DNA of 64,000 nucleotides from Arachnopeziza araneosa (GCA_003988855.1 QYAI01000147.1:87537-151536); one strand, 5' to 3'. Shown: positions 43,363 through 54,295, counted from the first letter of the stretch. The notes: generated by a model from the letters alone, not told the origin. Numbers and translations are program-made.

Positions 43363-44411
43363 TCAAGGTCCTAATCGCTGTGTGCTCCCAGCGTAGCTCA
43401 TCGCAATATTACTGTCTGAAGCAGATGGGCTCTGGTTTGTGGTTGGGAGCACCCCAAATCGTCCATAGGTCTTTTGGTCCACAGAGACGTAATGTGGCAG
43501 TCTCCCAAGTAAATTCAACTTCCCCTCTATCCATCGAAGGGCCCATTCCGGAGGTGCTAGGAATTTCAAGTATCCGAGTCCCCCTAGAGCTGTCAGCCTC
43601 CAGTTTCCTCAAACACGGGAAGGACAACTTACAGCCATAACCGAACGCTAACCCACAAAGATGTCCTAGAAAGCTAGTATTTGGGACCAGGACAGCGACG
43701 AGTATCAGTGTTACCAGCGGTGTTGTCCAAGTCGGTATTTGTGCAGTACCAATAGTGAAGTGTGGATTGGCCTTATAGGCCTTAACTGCCTCTATGGCAA
43801 TCAGCGTGAATACCCAAATACTATCTCAGCAGTCAGCATATGTTATACAAGCAGAGCATCTAATCCCATACCTAGCTCCGAGTATAGGAGTGTTTCCGCG
43901 CAATATTCCTCTTTCAACGAATGTATATAGTAGCGCAGGAATCGTAGAGAGGGCTGCAAATAGGATCAGCATCTTGAGCCAAGTAATAGCTCCTCATCAT
44001 AAAGCATAAATACATACGGCCTAAAAACAATGCAAGCGTGGTGAGGGTCCCATATTCAGCTTCGAACCTTTCCAGCAACGGTGTTAAAGCTAAGATATTC
44101 ATCAAAGCGTGGAAGAGACCGGCATGAACGAGAGGAAATGTATTCGTCCTATACACTAGAGAAAGACCAAATATTAGCTTTGCTATACACAATCTGAAAC
44201 TTCCAGCTTATTATTTGAAAGGCTACCAACTGGTACTCAATCCAATCTCTTTTGGAATCAGTTCTCCCCATTGCTGAACATCCCACACCGATGGTATACT
44301 AGCTACCCAGAAAAGAACGATAACGAGTATTATAGAGCGCGTAAATAGAGGGAGTCGGAAAACCCATGACCGAAGTCGAGTAGCAGAGAATTGGGGGAGA
44401 CTTGGGGCCAT
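43363..44411 (-). CDS. RBD2: Rhomboid intramembrane protease (Rbd2-like)
   Basis: About five exons from the ATG at 44411 (MAPSLPQFSATRLRSW) to 43363. Clear junctions: LFLG-PLSTIPALLYTFVERG, LGAS-IWVFTLIAIEA and AFGYGW-GLGYLKFLAPPEW. The exon 1/2 junction near 44228/44170 has two possible acceptors (before YRTNTFPL or before TNTFPL). The catalytic Ser is in NTPILGASIWVF (GxS) and the catalytic His in SFLGHLCGLAFGYG. VHAGLFHALMNILALTPLLE is the conserved second-helix block. Fungal Rbd2 acts in Golgi membranes and takes part in SREBP cleavage in some species. It is 291 nt from GAA1, same strand. Confidence 0.88.
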
Positions 44412-45044
44412 GCTGCTGCTATGTACGTTCTTGCAAGCACGTCAAAGTTTTGGCACGTCGAAATCTTGTGTTTTGCAGATAATCCTATGGGATCGCAAGC
44501 ATTTCTATCGCATGGCGCGTCAAGATGTGGCAAAGTTGGTGTTAGAGGATAATAGCGGTGGTTTTTTTCCAGGAGACACGCGCGACTCGGGAAGGGGGTT
44601 GGGGAGGCTATCGGCAAGGCTATAGATTATAGTTCTAGCGAGTTCGGAACATCTGAAAACAACCTCATTGTTCTGTTTCAAAATACTCTATGTCCTCAAC
44701 TATTTGATACTTGAATATTCAGTTGTAACTTAGCTTAGGTACTTGACTATGCCATAATTTAACATGGCCTATAAAGGAAATCAGTACTCCAGAGATCTAA
44801 GCCAAAGTATATGAACATTTTAGACATTGAAGTTCAGAAACTCACTCATTTCCCCCACACAACTGATATCAAACACATTTGAGAGGATTCCCAAAATCGC
44901 TGATCTACATTGCACATGCTGAGCACATTTTGATGGTATTAAGACTCACTATGTTCATTGATTCTCGTTGACTAAGGAAATACGTACGCATGATCCACAA
45001 AATACAGCTGTCAATTCAAGCCACAAACACCGTCCCCGAATCCC
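44412..45044. other. Intergenic, nothing recognised
   Basis: 633 nt between the 5' end of the rhomboid gene and the 3' end of the aconitase gene. AT-rich, no ORF with family features. Confidence 0.55.
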
Positions 45045-48000
45045 TCATGCATTGCTCTTATTTCTTTTCGCCATTGTGTTTAGCGCTGATCCATTCTTAA
45101 ACCACTCAATCTGTGGCTCGTTGTAGGTATGCGCCAACTTCACATCAAACGCCTCCCCATCCTTTGGATGAACTCTCAATGTCATTGGCTTACCAACAGC
45201 AATTTCCGTGCAGAGCAAATCAACTTTATCATATGGTTGAATCTTGTCATAATCCTCTGGGTTGATGAAGGTCAATGGAAGCATGCCTTGCTTCTTCAAG
45301 TTGGTCTCGTGAATACGAGCAAAACTTCTGGTAATGATTGCAAGACCACCCAAATGTCTTGGCTCCAAGGCAGCGTGTTCTCTAGAGCTTCCCTCACCGT
45401 AGTTCCAATCGCCAATGACAACCCACGGAATTCCCTTCTTCTTGTAATCTCTAGCAGTGGCTGGGACAGCATCAAAATCGCCAGTAGTAAAATTCTTGAC
45501 CTTGTTAGCCTCGCCGTTTGCGGAGTTGATAGCACCAATCAACATGTTGTTAGAGATATTGTCCAAGTGACCACGGTATTTGAGCCACGGACCGGCCATT
45601 GAGATGTGATCGGTGGTGGTCTTTCCCTTGGCCTTGATCAGAATGGGGATATCCAGAGCATCTTTTCCGTCCCAAGGCTTGAATGGTTCGAGAAGCTGAA
45701 GTCGATCACTAGATGGGGAAACAGCGACAGATACGGAATCTCGGGAAGCAGGAGGTGCCTGATAGGTGTCTTGTCCAGGATCATAACCTCTTGATGGGAG
45801 ACCAGCACCAGTAGGTGGTGAGAGGAGGAACTCGTTTCCGTCCTTGTCCTTTAGCTTATCGGTAAGAGGGTTGAAGTGAAGGGTGCCGGCAATGGTCATG
45901 GCAACGACGAGATCTGGAGAGGTAACGAATGAATGAGTAGCTGGGTTAGCATCGTTACGACCGGTGAAGTTTCGGTTATAGGATGAAATAATCGAGTTAG
46001 CCTCTCCCTTCTTCACATCCTTCCTGTCCCATTGACCTGCCAGCTTGTCAGTATAGATTCCCTAACGATACGAATAGAAGGACTTCAATTTCGATAGAGT
46101 AAAGGATAATCAAACTCTATTTTAATAGAGTAAGGGGACTGTTCGATATCGATAGAGCAGAGGGACAATGGCTTTCTAAAAAGCAAAATTTCATTACATG
46201 GAAAAAGACAAAATCACGTACCAATACAAGGACCACACGCGTTAGCAAGGATCATCCCACCAAACTCCTCGAGGGTATCTAATTGACCATCTCTGTCTCG
46301 GAATTAGCATTGCAGACTATCAATACAATGGCTTAGATTCTAACCTTTTGATCGTAGCTCTCACTTGTTCTGATCCAGGAGTAACTGTGAAAAGTGACTT
46401 GGCTTTGATACCATGATCAAGAGCATCCTGAGCAATCGAAGCGGCACGAGACATATCTTCGTAGGAGGAGTTTGTGCAGGAACCAATCAACCCAACCTTT
46501 AATTCCTCGGGCCAGTTGTTGGCTTTCACAGCCTCACTGAACTTAGAGATTGGGGTTGCAAGATCGGGAGTGAAAGGACCATTGATGTGAGGCTCAAGCT
46601 CAGACAGATTAAGCTCAATGAGTTGATTGTATTCAGCACCCTCATCTTCTCGGAGTTCCTTAGCATAGACACGAGCAAAATCGCCAATTTCCGATCGTTT
46701 TGTTGCCGCAAGATACTCGTACATGCGATCATTGAAGGGGAAAAGGGAAGTGGTAGCACCGATTTCCGCACCCATGTTGCTATTATCAAATTAGTACCTG
46801 CTTTTGCGATCGTAGAGAGATCCGGGAGCAGGAATTCACTAACCAGATGGTCGCCATGCCAGTAGATGATAGACTCTCAGTACCAGAACCTGAAATGATA
46901 AGATGTATTAGTAGATATACAATATAGTCTGTTGCTCTAAGGGTAAGCTATTTCGAACGATCCTCGAAGGCCGGATAAAAATGGTTTCTGGTCAGTTAAA
47001 TGATAGTCTGGACTGGTCTGAGTAGTCCTGCCGTAGAACTGGTGTAAAGGTGGAATGGTCTGAGATGTCTCCCCCAAAAGTACTTTTGAACCTTGCTGCT
47101 AATTCTGCTAGCAAGTTTGCTCCAAAATCAGTGCCCCCGATTTAAAAGCTCTGCAGAAATCCATCAAGGGAGCTCTGCTGAAGCTTCTTGCTGGGGATCT
47201 GCGTGGGAGCGGTGTGGACTTGGCTGGAGCTGGGACGATCGAGCATGACGCCTTGGCATGATTCTTACTCTTGAGGTGTTGCTCATACTTCGACCTCTTG
47301 GAGAATGTGTGCTTGCAGATGGAACAATGTCTGCTAGTCCTCTGATGATGTTTCGTTGATTGGAGGTGTTTAGTTAACGCAGCCAGGCTGGCGCACGCGA
47401 TGTCACAAATGGCACAGTACCACTTCCTTGACTCCTTGGTCTTTGCTCGGTATCGGTCGCTAGCTGCTCTGAAGGAGGTAGGGTTTTCCTCAAAACGCTT
47501 TCTGCTCTTCATAGTTGTCTTGGCTTTGAGAGTTTCAGGATCATCAACTCTGGCCTGCGCGTATCTTTGTCGACCCGCCACGCGGTTCCTCTCAGCTCGG
47601 TTCGCCAAGATCTGAGCTGCCTGAGCTTCCAGCTCATCAGGGGAGAGAGAGAAGTCTCCAATGATACCTTCACGCAATGGGTTGTGAGAACACAAGCCGT
47701 CCCATTCAAGCGTGTCGTGAGCCCATAGGCATAAGGATTCCATGCCAGAGAGGTCTGACTTGCCATACATAGCCAATAAGACGTAGGTGAAGGTAGCTTC
47801 CAATACAATAAACAGCACCCGTAGAAGTGGTACCAGACCGGCAGAAGGAATGGGAGCCCAGCAGAGGAGGCCTTTATGTGTAATCACATAGCCAGTGTCG
47901 AGAGCTTGGGCAACGTATCTTGGCATGTATTTGCGACTGTTATTGTATTGATTGAGACGTTCAGAAACACCAGTTCTGGTATTGGTACCAGATCCGACGT

Positions 48001-49550
48001 ATATTTTTGGACGGCGTCCAGACTTCTCCAAGATCAGAAGATAGATGGCCCATCGCTTTGTGAACTCGGAAGGCAATGTCTTAAAGAATGACATGGTTGG
48101 AGGCGTAGACGACTGCAAAATCTCAAACAGGCCTGGGGTGCATATCAGAGACACGGAAGAGAGAAGCTCTTCTACGATATCTTGGCTCGAAGGTGCTTTT
48201 GAGAAGATAGGGTGTTTGTGCTTCTCAGAAGTCGTGATGAGGCAAGTCCATGTGAGCATCAAGACCAGCTGGGCAATAGAACTTGCGTCGAGAGCCATTT
48301 CGAATACAGCCAATACTCGTACAAATCGACGCCCCCGATTTTACCACTGTTGGCATTAGTGCTTGAACTAGTGCAAATCTGTCGTTGACATACCTGATTG
48401 ACAATCACTTATATTCCGGTTCGAAGAGCTCAACTTCGCGAGAGAGGGTGTTGCAGATGAAGGTTTGTGAGAGTGTTGAGAGAAAGATGGGGGACCAGAG
48501 GGCGAGAAGGTGCTCCAATTTGCAAAGCTCCAGTGGAAGGTATGAAGCGTCTGCCAGAAACTGGAAGGACCAGAGAACCAGAGAAGGAAGGATGCACCTG
48601 CTGCTCAGAGACCACGCTGAGGCAGGCACACCCTACTAAGGTGGGAAAAAAAAGTGTGAAAAAAAAGTATGAGTGCTTACCAAAATACTCCACAATAGCC
48701 CCAGTTCCGCCCTTGACAGTCAAGATACCAGCAACCTTAAGAATGATATCTAGGCCAAGTTAGTCAACAGCTGTTTCACACGTCTGTCTACGAAATACAT
48801 ACCCTTTGGCGAGGCCCATCCAGATAATTGACCAGTGAGCTTGACACCGATAACTTTTGGTGCCTTCAATTCCCAGGGAAGGTTGGCCATAACATCTACG
48901 GCATCGGCACCACCAACACCAATGGCGCACATTCCGAGACCACCAGCATTGGGAGTATGGGAATCGGTACCGATCAAGAGACCACCAGGGAAAGCGTAAT
49001 TTTCGAGCAGAATTTGATGAATGATACCAGAACCGGGTCTCCAGAAACCAATGTTGTACTTTGCACAAGAGGTGGAAAGGAAATCATAAACTTCCTTGTT
49101 GATCTCTTGGGCTCTCGCAAGATCCTTCGGTCCGCCAACTTGAGCTTCAATTAAGTGGTCGCAGTGTACGGTGGTTGGATTAGCAACTGAGGGCATACCC
49201 GCCGACATGAATTGCAGAATCGCCATCTGAGCAGTGGCATCTTGACAAGCCACACGATCGGGGCGGAGCTTCAGGTATGAGACACCACGTTCGATTTCTT
49301 GTCCGTGGGGGTCGTCCAGATGTGAGTAGAGAATCTTCTCAGCATACGTGAGAGGGCGATTGAGTCTCGAGCGAACAACGGCAAGATTCTCGGACATTTT
49401 CTTGTAGTTGATGAAGTTGCTGGACTCTTGATTGTTCTGTCTCACTTTCTTGTCGAGAGGGTTCTCGGAGATGGTAGCCATCCGGCGGATGCCCAGCTGA
49501 GCAATTGCTCGTCGCTGAGCGACACCGAGAGCCTGTCTGGATGCCAACAT
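45045..49550 (-). CDS. ACO1: Mitochondrial aconitate hydratase
   Basis: Six exons: 49550-48803, 48749-48681, 46889-46844, 46779-46345, 46292-46222 and 46036-45045, total 786 residues with all phases matching. The presequence MLASRQALGVAQRRAIAQLG is Arg-rich and suits mitochondrial import. Iron-sulfur ligands are visible as VGLIGSCTNSSYEDM and ANACGPCIGQW. Other hallmarks: LIGTDSHTPNAGGLGMCAIG, NRNFTGRNDANP, TTTDHISMAGPW and NYGEGSSREHAALEPRH. It isomerises citrate to isocitrate in the TCA cycle and in yeast also binds mtDNA. Its second intron is 1,791 nt and holds another ORF. The remaining four are 53-185 nt. Divergent from BUD20. Confidence 0.97.
46037..46221 (-). repeat. Aconitase intron 5 with short degenerate repeats
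   Basis: In this 185-nt intron, degenerate copies of a CGATAGAGTAAGGGGAC-like unit recur about three times between 46093 and 46168 (plus-strand forms TCGATAGAGTAAAGGA, AATAGAGTAAGGGGAC and TCGATAGAGCAGAGGGAC). Confidence 0.55.
46890..48680 (-). other. Oversized spliceosomal intron of aconitase hosting a nested gene
   Basis: The boundaries come from protein continuity: exon 2 ends EYFG at donor GTAAGC (48680) and exon 3 begins GSGTESLSSTGMATI after acceptor TTTCAG (46890). The insertion splits a Gly codon in a conserved region. The ORF occupies 48298-47108, leaving 382 nt on the donor side and 217 nt on the acceptor side. At 1,791 nt it is at least ten times longer than the other introns described here except intron 5 of the same gene. 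Confidence 0.85.
47108..48298 (-). CDS. GIY-YIG-like nuclease domain protein with two C2H2 fingers, nested in the aconitase intron
   Basis: A single ORF of 396 codons on the same strand as its host. The frame also extends a few codons upstream of the chosen ATG. Residues ~82-180 fit a GIY-YIG fold: AIYLLIL, then KIYVGSGTNTRTGVSERLNQY with the helix Arg (R114), and a later FIVLEATFTYVL with the candidate metal-binding Glu (E167). A basic linker (230-290) with RQRYAQAR and RFEENPTSFRAASDRYRAK follows. Then come two U1-type fingers, WYCAICDIACASLAALTKHL...H and HCSICKHTFSKRSKYEQHL...H, and a Pro/Ser/Arg tail. The first motif is IY rather than GIY. GIY-YIG plus finger proteins of this style occur in Leotiomycetes. 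Whether this one is an active nuclease or mobile is inference. Confidence 0.75.
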   Translation of the reverse strand: MALDASSIAQLVLMLTWTCLITTSEKHKHPIFSKAPSSQDIVEELLSSVSLICTPGLFEILQSSTPPTMSFFKTLPSEFTKRWAIYLLILEKSGRRPKIYVGSGTNTRTGVSERLNQYNNSRKYMPRYVAQALDTGYVITHKGLLCWAPIPSAGLVPLLRVLFIVLEATFTYVLLAMYGKSDLSGMESLCLWAHDTLEWDGLCSHNPLREGIIGDFSLSPDELEAQAAQILANRAERNRVAGRQRYAQARVDDPETLKAKTTMKSRKRFEENPTSFRAASDRYRAKTKESRKWYCAICDIACASLAALTKHLQSTKHHQRTSRHCSICKHTFSKRSKYEQHLKSKNHAKASCSIVPAPAKSTPLPRRSPARSFSRAPLMDFCRAFKSGALILEQTC

Positions 49551-50213
49551 CTTGGAGTGGAGTGCAGATCCGCGGATCGTGGTGATGTTGAAGGAGGAAG
49601 AAGAAACGAGGAAGAAGGAGAAGAGGTCGAGCCGAGCTTGACGGACGAGAGCTTATCTTCGAAACTCGGCTAGGAGGGTAGCAGGCGGGCCCAGTGCAGA
49701 GGGCCAATGAGTGACGAGCCGTTTCCAAAACCCGTGCACACCTGAGGCAAACAGCGCAGAGTGATGTCAAAAGCAATGAAAGAGAAACCAGAGTCCAATC
49801 GACCGTGGCCTGCAGACCTTCAGATTTTGCCTGTGATTGGCTTGTGATGATGTGGTTCTGGCGGAAGGGGAGGACTTGGAGATAGCTACGCCCTTTGACC
49901 AATATCTGTGGCTAAGACCCGATGGACTGAGTTCAATCAGGAAGCCCCGTCGTCGGACTAGCCTGGAGGGAATTGCCGCAGAGCAGCGAAAATGGCGAAG
50001 AAAAATTGGCCGTGGTTCATCTCAGCCTCGGACTTGAGGCTTTGCGAGACTTTTCGGTTTGTTCGCAGGGATTGGCTTCCGCCAACATCAATTTTTTTCG
50101 ACCTGGAGACCAGCTTCCCACCCGTACACCCGAAATTGGAACCTGCAGACCTCCACAGGTCCCGTAATCTTGCTCAAAGCAGTTCTAATCCTTGACGCTT
50201 GACATTTCCCATC
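49551..50213. other. Divergent intergenic region
   Basis: Shared 5' region of aconitase (minus) and BUD20 (plus). No other gene seen. Confidence 0.6.
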
Positions 50214-50692
50214 ATGGGTATCCCACAGAAATCTACGAGGACCAAGACGAGGAGGCGTTTGAGGTAAGTGTGGATATCAGCCTTGCGACCCAATTCTCTA
50301 GGGAACCATAACTAATTTGTGCGCCTAGAGACCTTGACCAGATCTCTGAAGATCTCCGATCTCCAAAGCATCTCCAGCAGCATAAAAGTCTCAAGGCTGC
50401 AGAAGATCTTCCAGGTCTGGGCCAATTTTACTGCATTGAATGTGCGAAATGGTTTGAGAGCGAACACAGTATGGTCACGCACCGAAAGGGAAGCACGCAC
50501 AAGAGAAGAGTCAAGGCATTGAAAGACGAACCTTATACCCAAAAGGAAGCCGAAGCCGCCATTGGACTTCGGACAGATAATGGACCTCGTCAAGCCGCCA
50601 AAGAAAATACCACAGATGTCGAAGTCGAGATGGAGAACTCTGGTTTCATGGAGGAACCTCAGGCGACTAAAAAAACACTCAGAAAAATATAA
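50214..50692 (+). CDS. BUD20: Bud20/ZNF593-type C2H2 ribosome-export factor
   Basis: Two exons, 50214-50263 and 50329-50692, encode 137 residues. The N-terminus is highly basic (STRTKTRRRLRDLDQI) as in Bud20. The single C2H2 finger reads FYCIECAKWFESEHSMVTH...H followed by KRRVKALKDEPYTQKEAEAAIG, the characteristic family block. Bud20 is a shuttling 60S pre-ribosome factor that aids nuclear export. The stop lies only 60 nt from the convergent DAM1 stop, so the 3' UTRs probably overlap. Confidence 0.95.
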
Positions 50693-50752
50693 GGGGGAAA
50701 ATAGCTTTGGACTCGGTGTGCCGAATGGGTATCTCTGTTCATGACTATTTCG

Positions 50753-51554
50753 CTATTTTGCACCTCGTGGTTTGGCCGCTCTTGCTAGGCCACTTCCCCG
50801 AGTTCCTCGAAGGCCGCCACGAGCAGCTCCTCCTCTACCGGCAGGCGCTGCACCACCCCGATTAGACCCTCCTATTCGTGAAGCTGGAGCGGGAGTCGAG
50901 AATTTTGGGGTAGGTTTGGAGGATGTTGGTGGATTATCCACGAAGGATGTATCCGTTGTCCTGCAAACCGTAAGTGACTGAAAACGAAGGAAGCAGAAAT
51001 CGAGCTTACAAAAACGTTGTCTCTCCATCTATCTCCCCGTGAAATCTATCTGAATTCGTGGAGCGTCCTGAACATGGTCAGCATACTGTTTGTTGGATGA
51101 GAACGTCTGTTATAACACACCAAGACTCTCCTCCTGCTCTCGAGCTCTCCGGAAAGAGTCTAGTATTGGAGCCTTTAAAAGAATTAACCAAATCTCTGAT
51201 GAATGCAATATTTTGACTAACTTCTGGGAAATCCACACAAAATGCATTCATGTTCAACCCATATAAAAAGCTGGCAAAATTCTCACTAAATCTTGACAAA
51301 CTCTCCTGCATCAGTTGCAAGTGCATAAAATTCGCCTCTAAATCTGCCATTGAATCGGAGAATTCTGCAAACGCAGGCTCGAAAGCCTCTAGAGGTGCAT
51401 TTGACGCGCCTCCAATGCTCGCCTTTCCAGATTCGCGTAGAGAAGAGCGAGATGAGGGGCGCAATGGGGTTGTTGGTCGTGATATAGGTCTGCGGCTTTC
51501 GGAATTCGATCGTTTGGTACTGCTGCCAGCCTGAGGGGTGGTGGAGGAAGACAT
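50753..51554 (-). CDS. DAM1: DASH/Dam1 complex subunit Dam1
   Basis: Four exons: 51554-51222, 51172-51121, 51067-51010 and 50960-50753, 216 residues in phase. The N-terminus is Ser/Arg-rich (RPISRPTTPLRPSSRSSLRE). The conserved Dam1 core is FAEFSDSMADLEANFMHLQ, MQESLSRFSENFASFLYG and LNMNAFCVDFPE-APILDSF. The C-terminus is a Gly/Arg-rich basic tail (RGGAARGGLRGTRGSG). Dam1 is the microtubule-binding Aurora B target of the ten-protein DASH ring that couples kinetochores to microtubules, a fungus-specific complex. The first intron uses an AAAG acceptor. Confidence 0.93.
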
Positions 51555-52032
51555 AGTTTGCAAGGGAACAAATATGTTCTACAGTGTTCTAGTCCAACAA
51601 CCGTTGTTGATGTGAAGTCCAAACGACCCGCGCCTGAACCCTTGCTCGGCCTTGAGAAGCTCCCTAGCTGCAGGGAGCTTCAAACGCCCAGATCTTGCGG
51701 GCCGTTCAGCGACAATGTGTGCAGATTTAATGCAGAAAGAGACACAAAAGGCATAAAGATGACGACAAGAACCGTCATTTAGGGCTGCAGGTATCAAAGG
51801 GAAGCGTCAGGCGACGGAGGAATGGCAAGAAAGCAAAAGGTGCTTCCATAACCAGCCTGCGCCGTATTGTATTTCTATTTCCCACCTTACTAGGATCCGT
51901 CGCACCCTTCCTTCGCTGGCTGGAAAGGAATTGGGGGATGTTCCTCCCGTCGCATTTCTCCCAGTCTGAAGCGTCCGACGAGCTTTCTTCTATCCCCGCT
52001 GCTCCGTCTTTCCAACTCCCTCCGAGGTTTCC
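51555..52032. other. Divergent intergenic region
   Basis: Shared 5' region of DAM1 (minus) and the Sec14-like gene (plus). No other gene seen. Confidence 0.6.
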
Positions 52033-54119
52033 ATGACAAGGAGACGCGCATATATCTTGGGTTCAAGGTTGTACGCCGACATCCAGGATCAGTCAGCCTC
52101 CGGGGTTAGGACTTCTGTCCGAGTATTAAAGTCGATATCCTGCCCAATCTCTCCCAAGAGCTCGCGTGCCTTTCAAATCTCCAGTCACAATTACTTTACA
52201 CGAACTACTTATTCTCTTCAATCTTCCGCTACATCCGCCTCATCAGAACACCATCGTCTTCTCCCAAAACCGCTGATCAGATTCACTACTTCGAAACGTC
52301 ATACCTCAAGTCAGCGTCTCGCAAGCTTTACCTCCCAGACTCGATTTTTAACGCATTTGTGTTCTCAGAAACACTGTATTAAGTTTGGGAATCCCCAGGA
52401 GAGCAATTTTGCATCTTGGACTGCTGTTGTTATTGTTATTATTACAGCAGTCACCTACTCCGCAGCTTCCGGTCTACTTGCTTCTAAGGTTGAATCGGGT
52501 ATCTCAAAAGAAACTTTTGACGGATTTGAAGGAGCTGTGAGCAACATGACTGGAGAAGCGTTACCTGGAAGACCCGGGACATTGACTCCTGAGCAGGAGG
52601 AGAAACTAAGAGAGTTTTGGATAGCTGCGCTCCAAGTTTTTGGGGTACTAGATGCGAAGGACCTTCATGCGGATGTCATTTCAGAGATTCCCAATGGCAG
52701 AACCAGGTCGGATACTGTCAATTCAAAGAAACCGAAGAAAAAGCGTTTGTCTATGTTCAGAAGAGGCAAGGACGAAGATACAGACTCTGTGGCGTCTTCT
52801 GAGTCAGGTCACCCTCGAACCCCGTCAGACGTAGATGATAAGTACGGCCAAACCAAAGAATTTCATGATGCTTTGGCAAGCATGTCATCAGAAAGCCTCC
52901 GAGCAACTTTCTGGAGTATGGTGAAGCATGATCACCCTGATGCGCTGCTTCTTCGATTTTTACGAGCCCGGAAATGGGATGTCGAGAAAGCTTTAGTTAT
53001 GATGGTTTCAACAATGAGATGGAGGTCAACAGATGTTCATGTCGATGACGATGTCATGAAAAATGGAGAACTTGCTGCTTTGGAAGAGGAGCAAGGAGCT
53101 GATCCAGAAAAGAAGAAGCAGGCACATGGTTTTCTAGCACAGTTACGGATGGGGAAGAGTTTCATTCATGGGGTAGACAAGTCCGGGAGACCTATGTGCT
53201 TGGTAAGAGTTCGATTGCACAAGCAGGCAGATCAAAGTGAAGAGAGTCTTGAGAGATATACCGTATTCCTGATAGAATCCGCTCGAATGGTATTATCACC
53301 TCCAGTTGATACAGCAGTAAGTGAATACCAATTGATTGTTTACATTCAGCTAAATTGTCGCAGTGTATTGTTTTCGACATGACAGGGTTTTCTATGGCTA
53401 ATATGGCACGTACTTTCTTGCTATATAACCTCTGAGCTAACTAAATACAAAGGATTACGCACCGGTGAAGTTTATGATAAAATGTTTTGAGGCCAACTAT
53501 CCAGAGTCTCTTGGCGTGGTTCTTGTTCACAAAGCTCCATGGATATTCCAGGGTTCGCTTCTCCAGCTCTCTCTCTCTCTCTCTCTCCTCTCTAAATCCA
53601 CTACTAACGAATGTGTCAGGGATATGGAAAATAATAAAAGGCTGGTTAGATCCTGTCGTCGCTAGCAAGGTCAAATTCACGAACAGCAACGATGAAATGG
53701 AAGAGTTTGTTCCTAAATCAAACATCATCAAGGAGCTAGGTGGAGTAGAGACCTGGGCTTACGAATACATCGAGCCCGTACCTGGAGAGAATGATGTGAT
53801 GAAAGATACTGAAACTAGAGATAAACTACTTCAAGGAAGAGAAATTCTGGTGAAGGATTATGAAAAATCAACTCTAGCTTGGATCTACGCTGGGTCTGGA
53901 GATAGCACGGCAATCAAGACGGAACGAAATCAGATCGCAAACTCATTGAGAGATGATTATTGGCGCCTTGATCCATACGTACGCGCCAAATCGTATTATG
54001 ACCGAGTGGGCCTGATTCAACCTGGAGGACGCATGCAGTTCTACCCTGCAAAGCCCGAGGCTCCTTCAACCAATGGATCTACAAAGCCTATCGAGACATC
54101 AGCAACGGATGTAGACTAG
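52033..54119 (+). CDS. Sec14-like (CRAL-TRIO) lipid-transfer protein
   Basis: Four exons: 52033-53316, 53364-53405, 53453-53552 and 53620-54119, 641 residues if translation begins at 52033. The CRAL-TRIO N domain includes HPDALLLRFLRARKWDVEKAL and MVSTMRWRS. The lipid-binding domain includes GKSFIHGVDKSGRPMCLVRV, CIVFDMTGFSMANM-DYAPVKF and FEANYPESLGVVLVHKAPW. Family members bind phosphatidylinositol and exchange it with another lipid. The first ~150 residues are Arg/Ser-rich without acidic residues and then hydrophobic (WTAVVIVIITAVTYSAASG), like a mitochondrial presequence plus anchor. Translation could instead start at the ATG at 52547 (MTGEALPGRPGTLTPEQEEK), the usual start of the cytosolic form. 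The second intron is GC-AG if the protein is continuous. Confidence 0.85.
53567..53587 (+). repeat. (CT)n microsatellite in intron
   Basis: A run of about ten CT units inside the last intron of the Sec14-like gene. It forms the polypyrimidine part of the intron. Confidence 0.8.
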
Positions 54120-54295
54120 TTATGGGAGAAAATAAAGTAATAAGAAAGAGCTTGTACGATGTAGTGCATATAATTCGGTGTTATGGGTCGAGGAAGATAG
54201 CTGCGGTATAGAACATAAGCGTCCATTCCAATTGCATTAATTTCAGCTCCATCCAAAGTTTTACTTGTGACTTCTTCACTCCCATTTGAACACAA

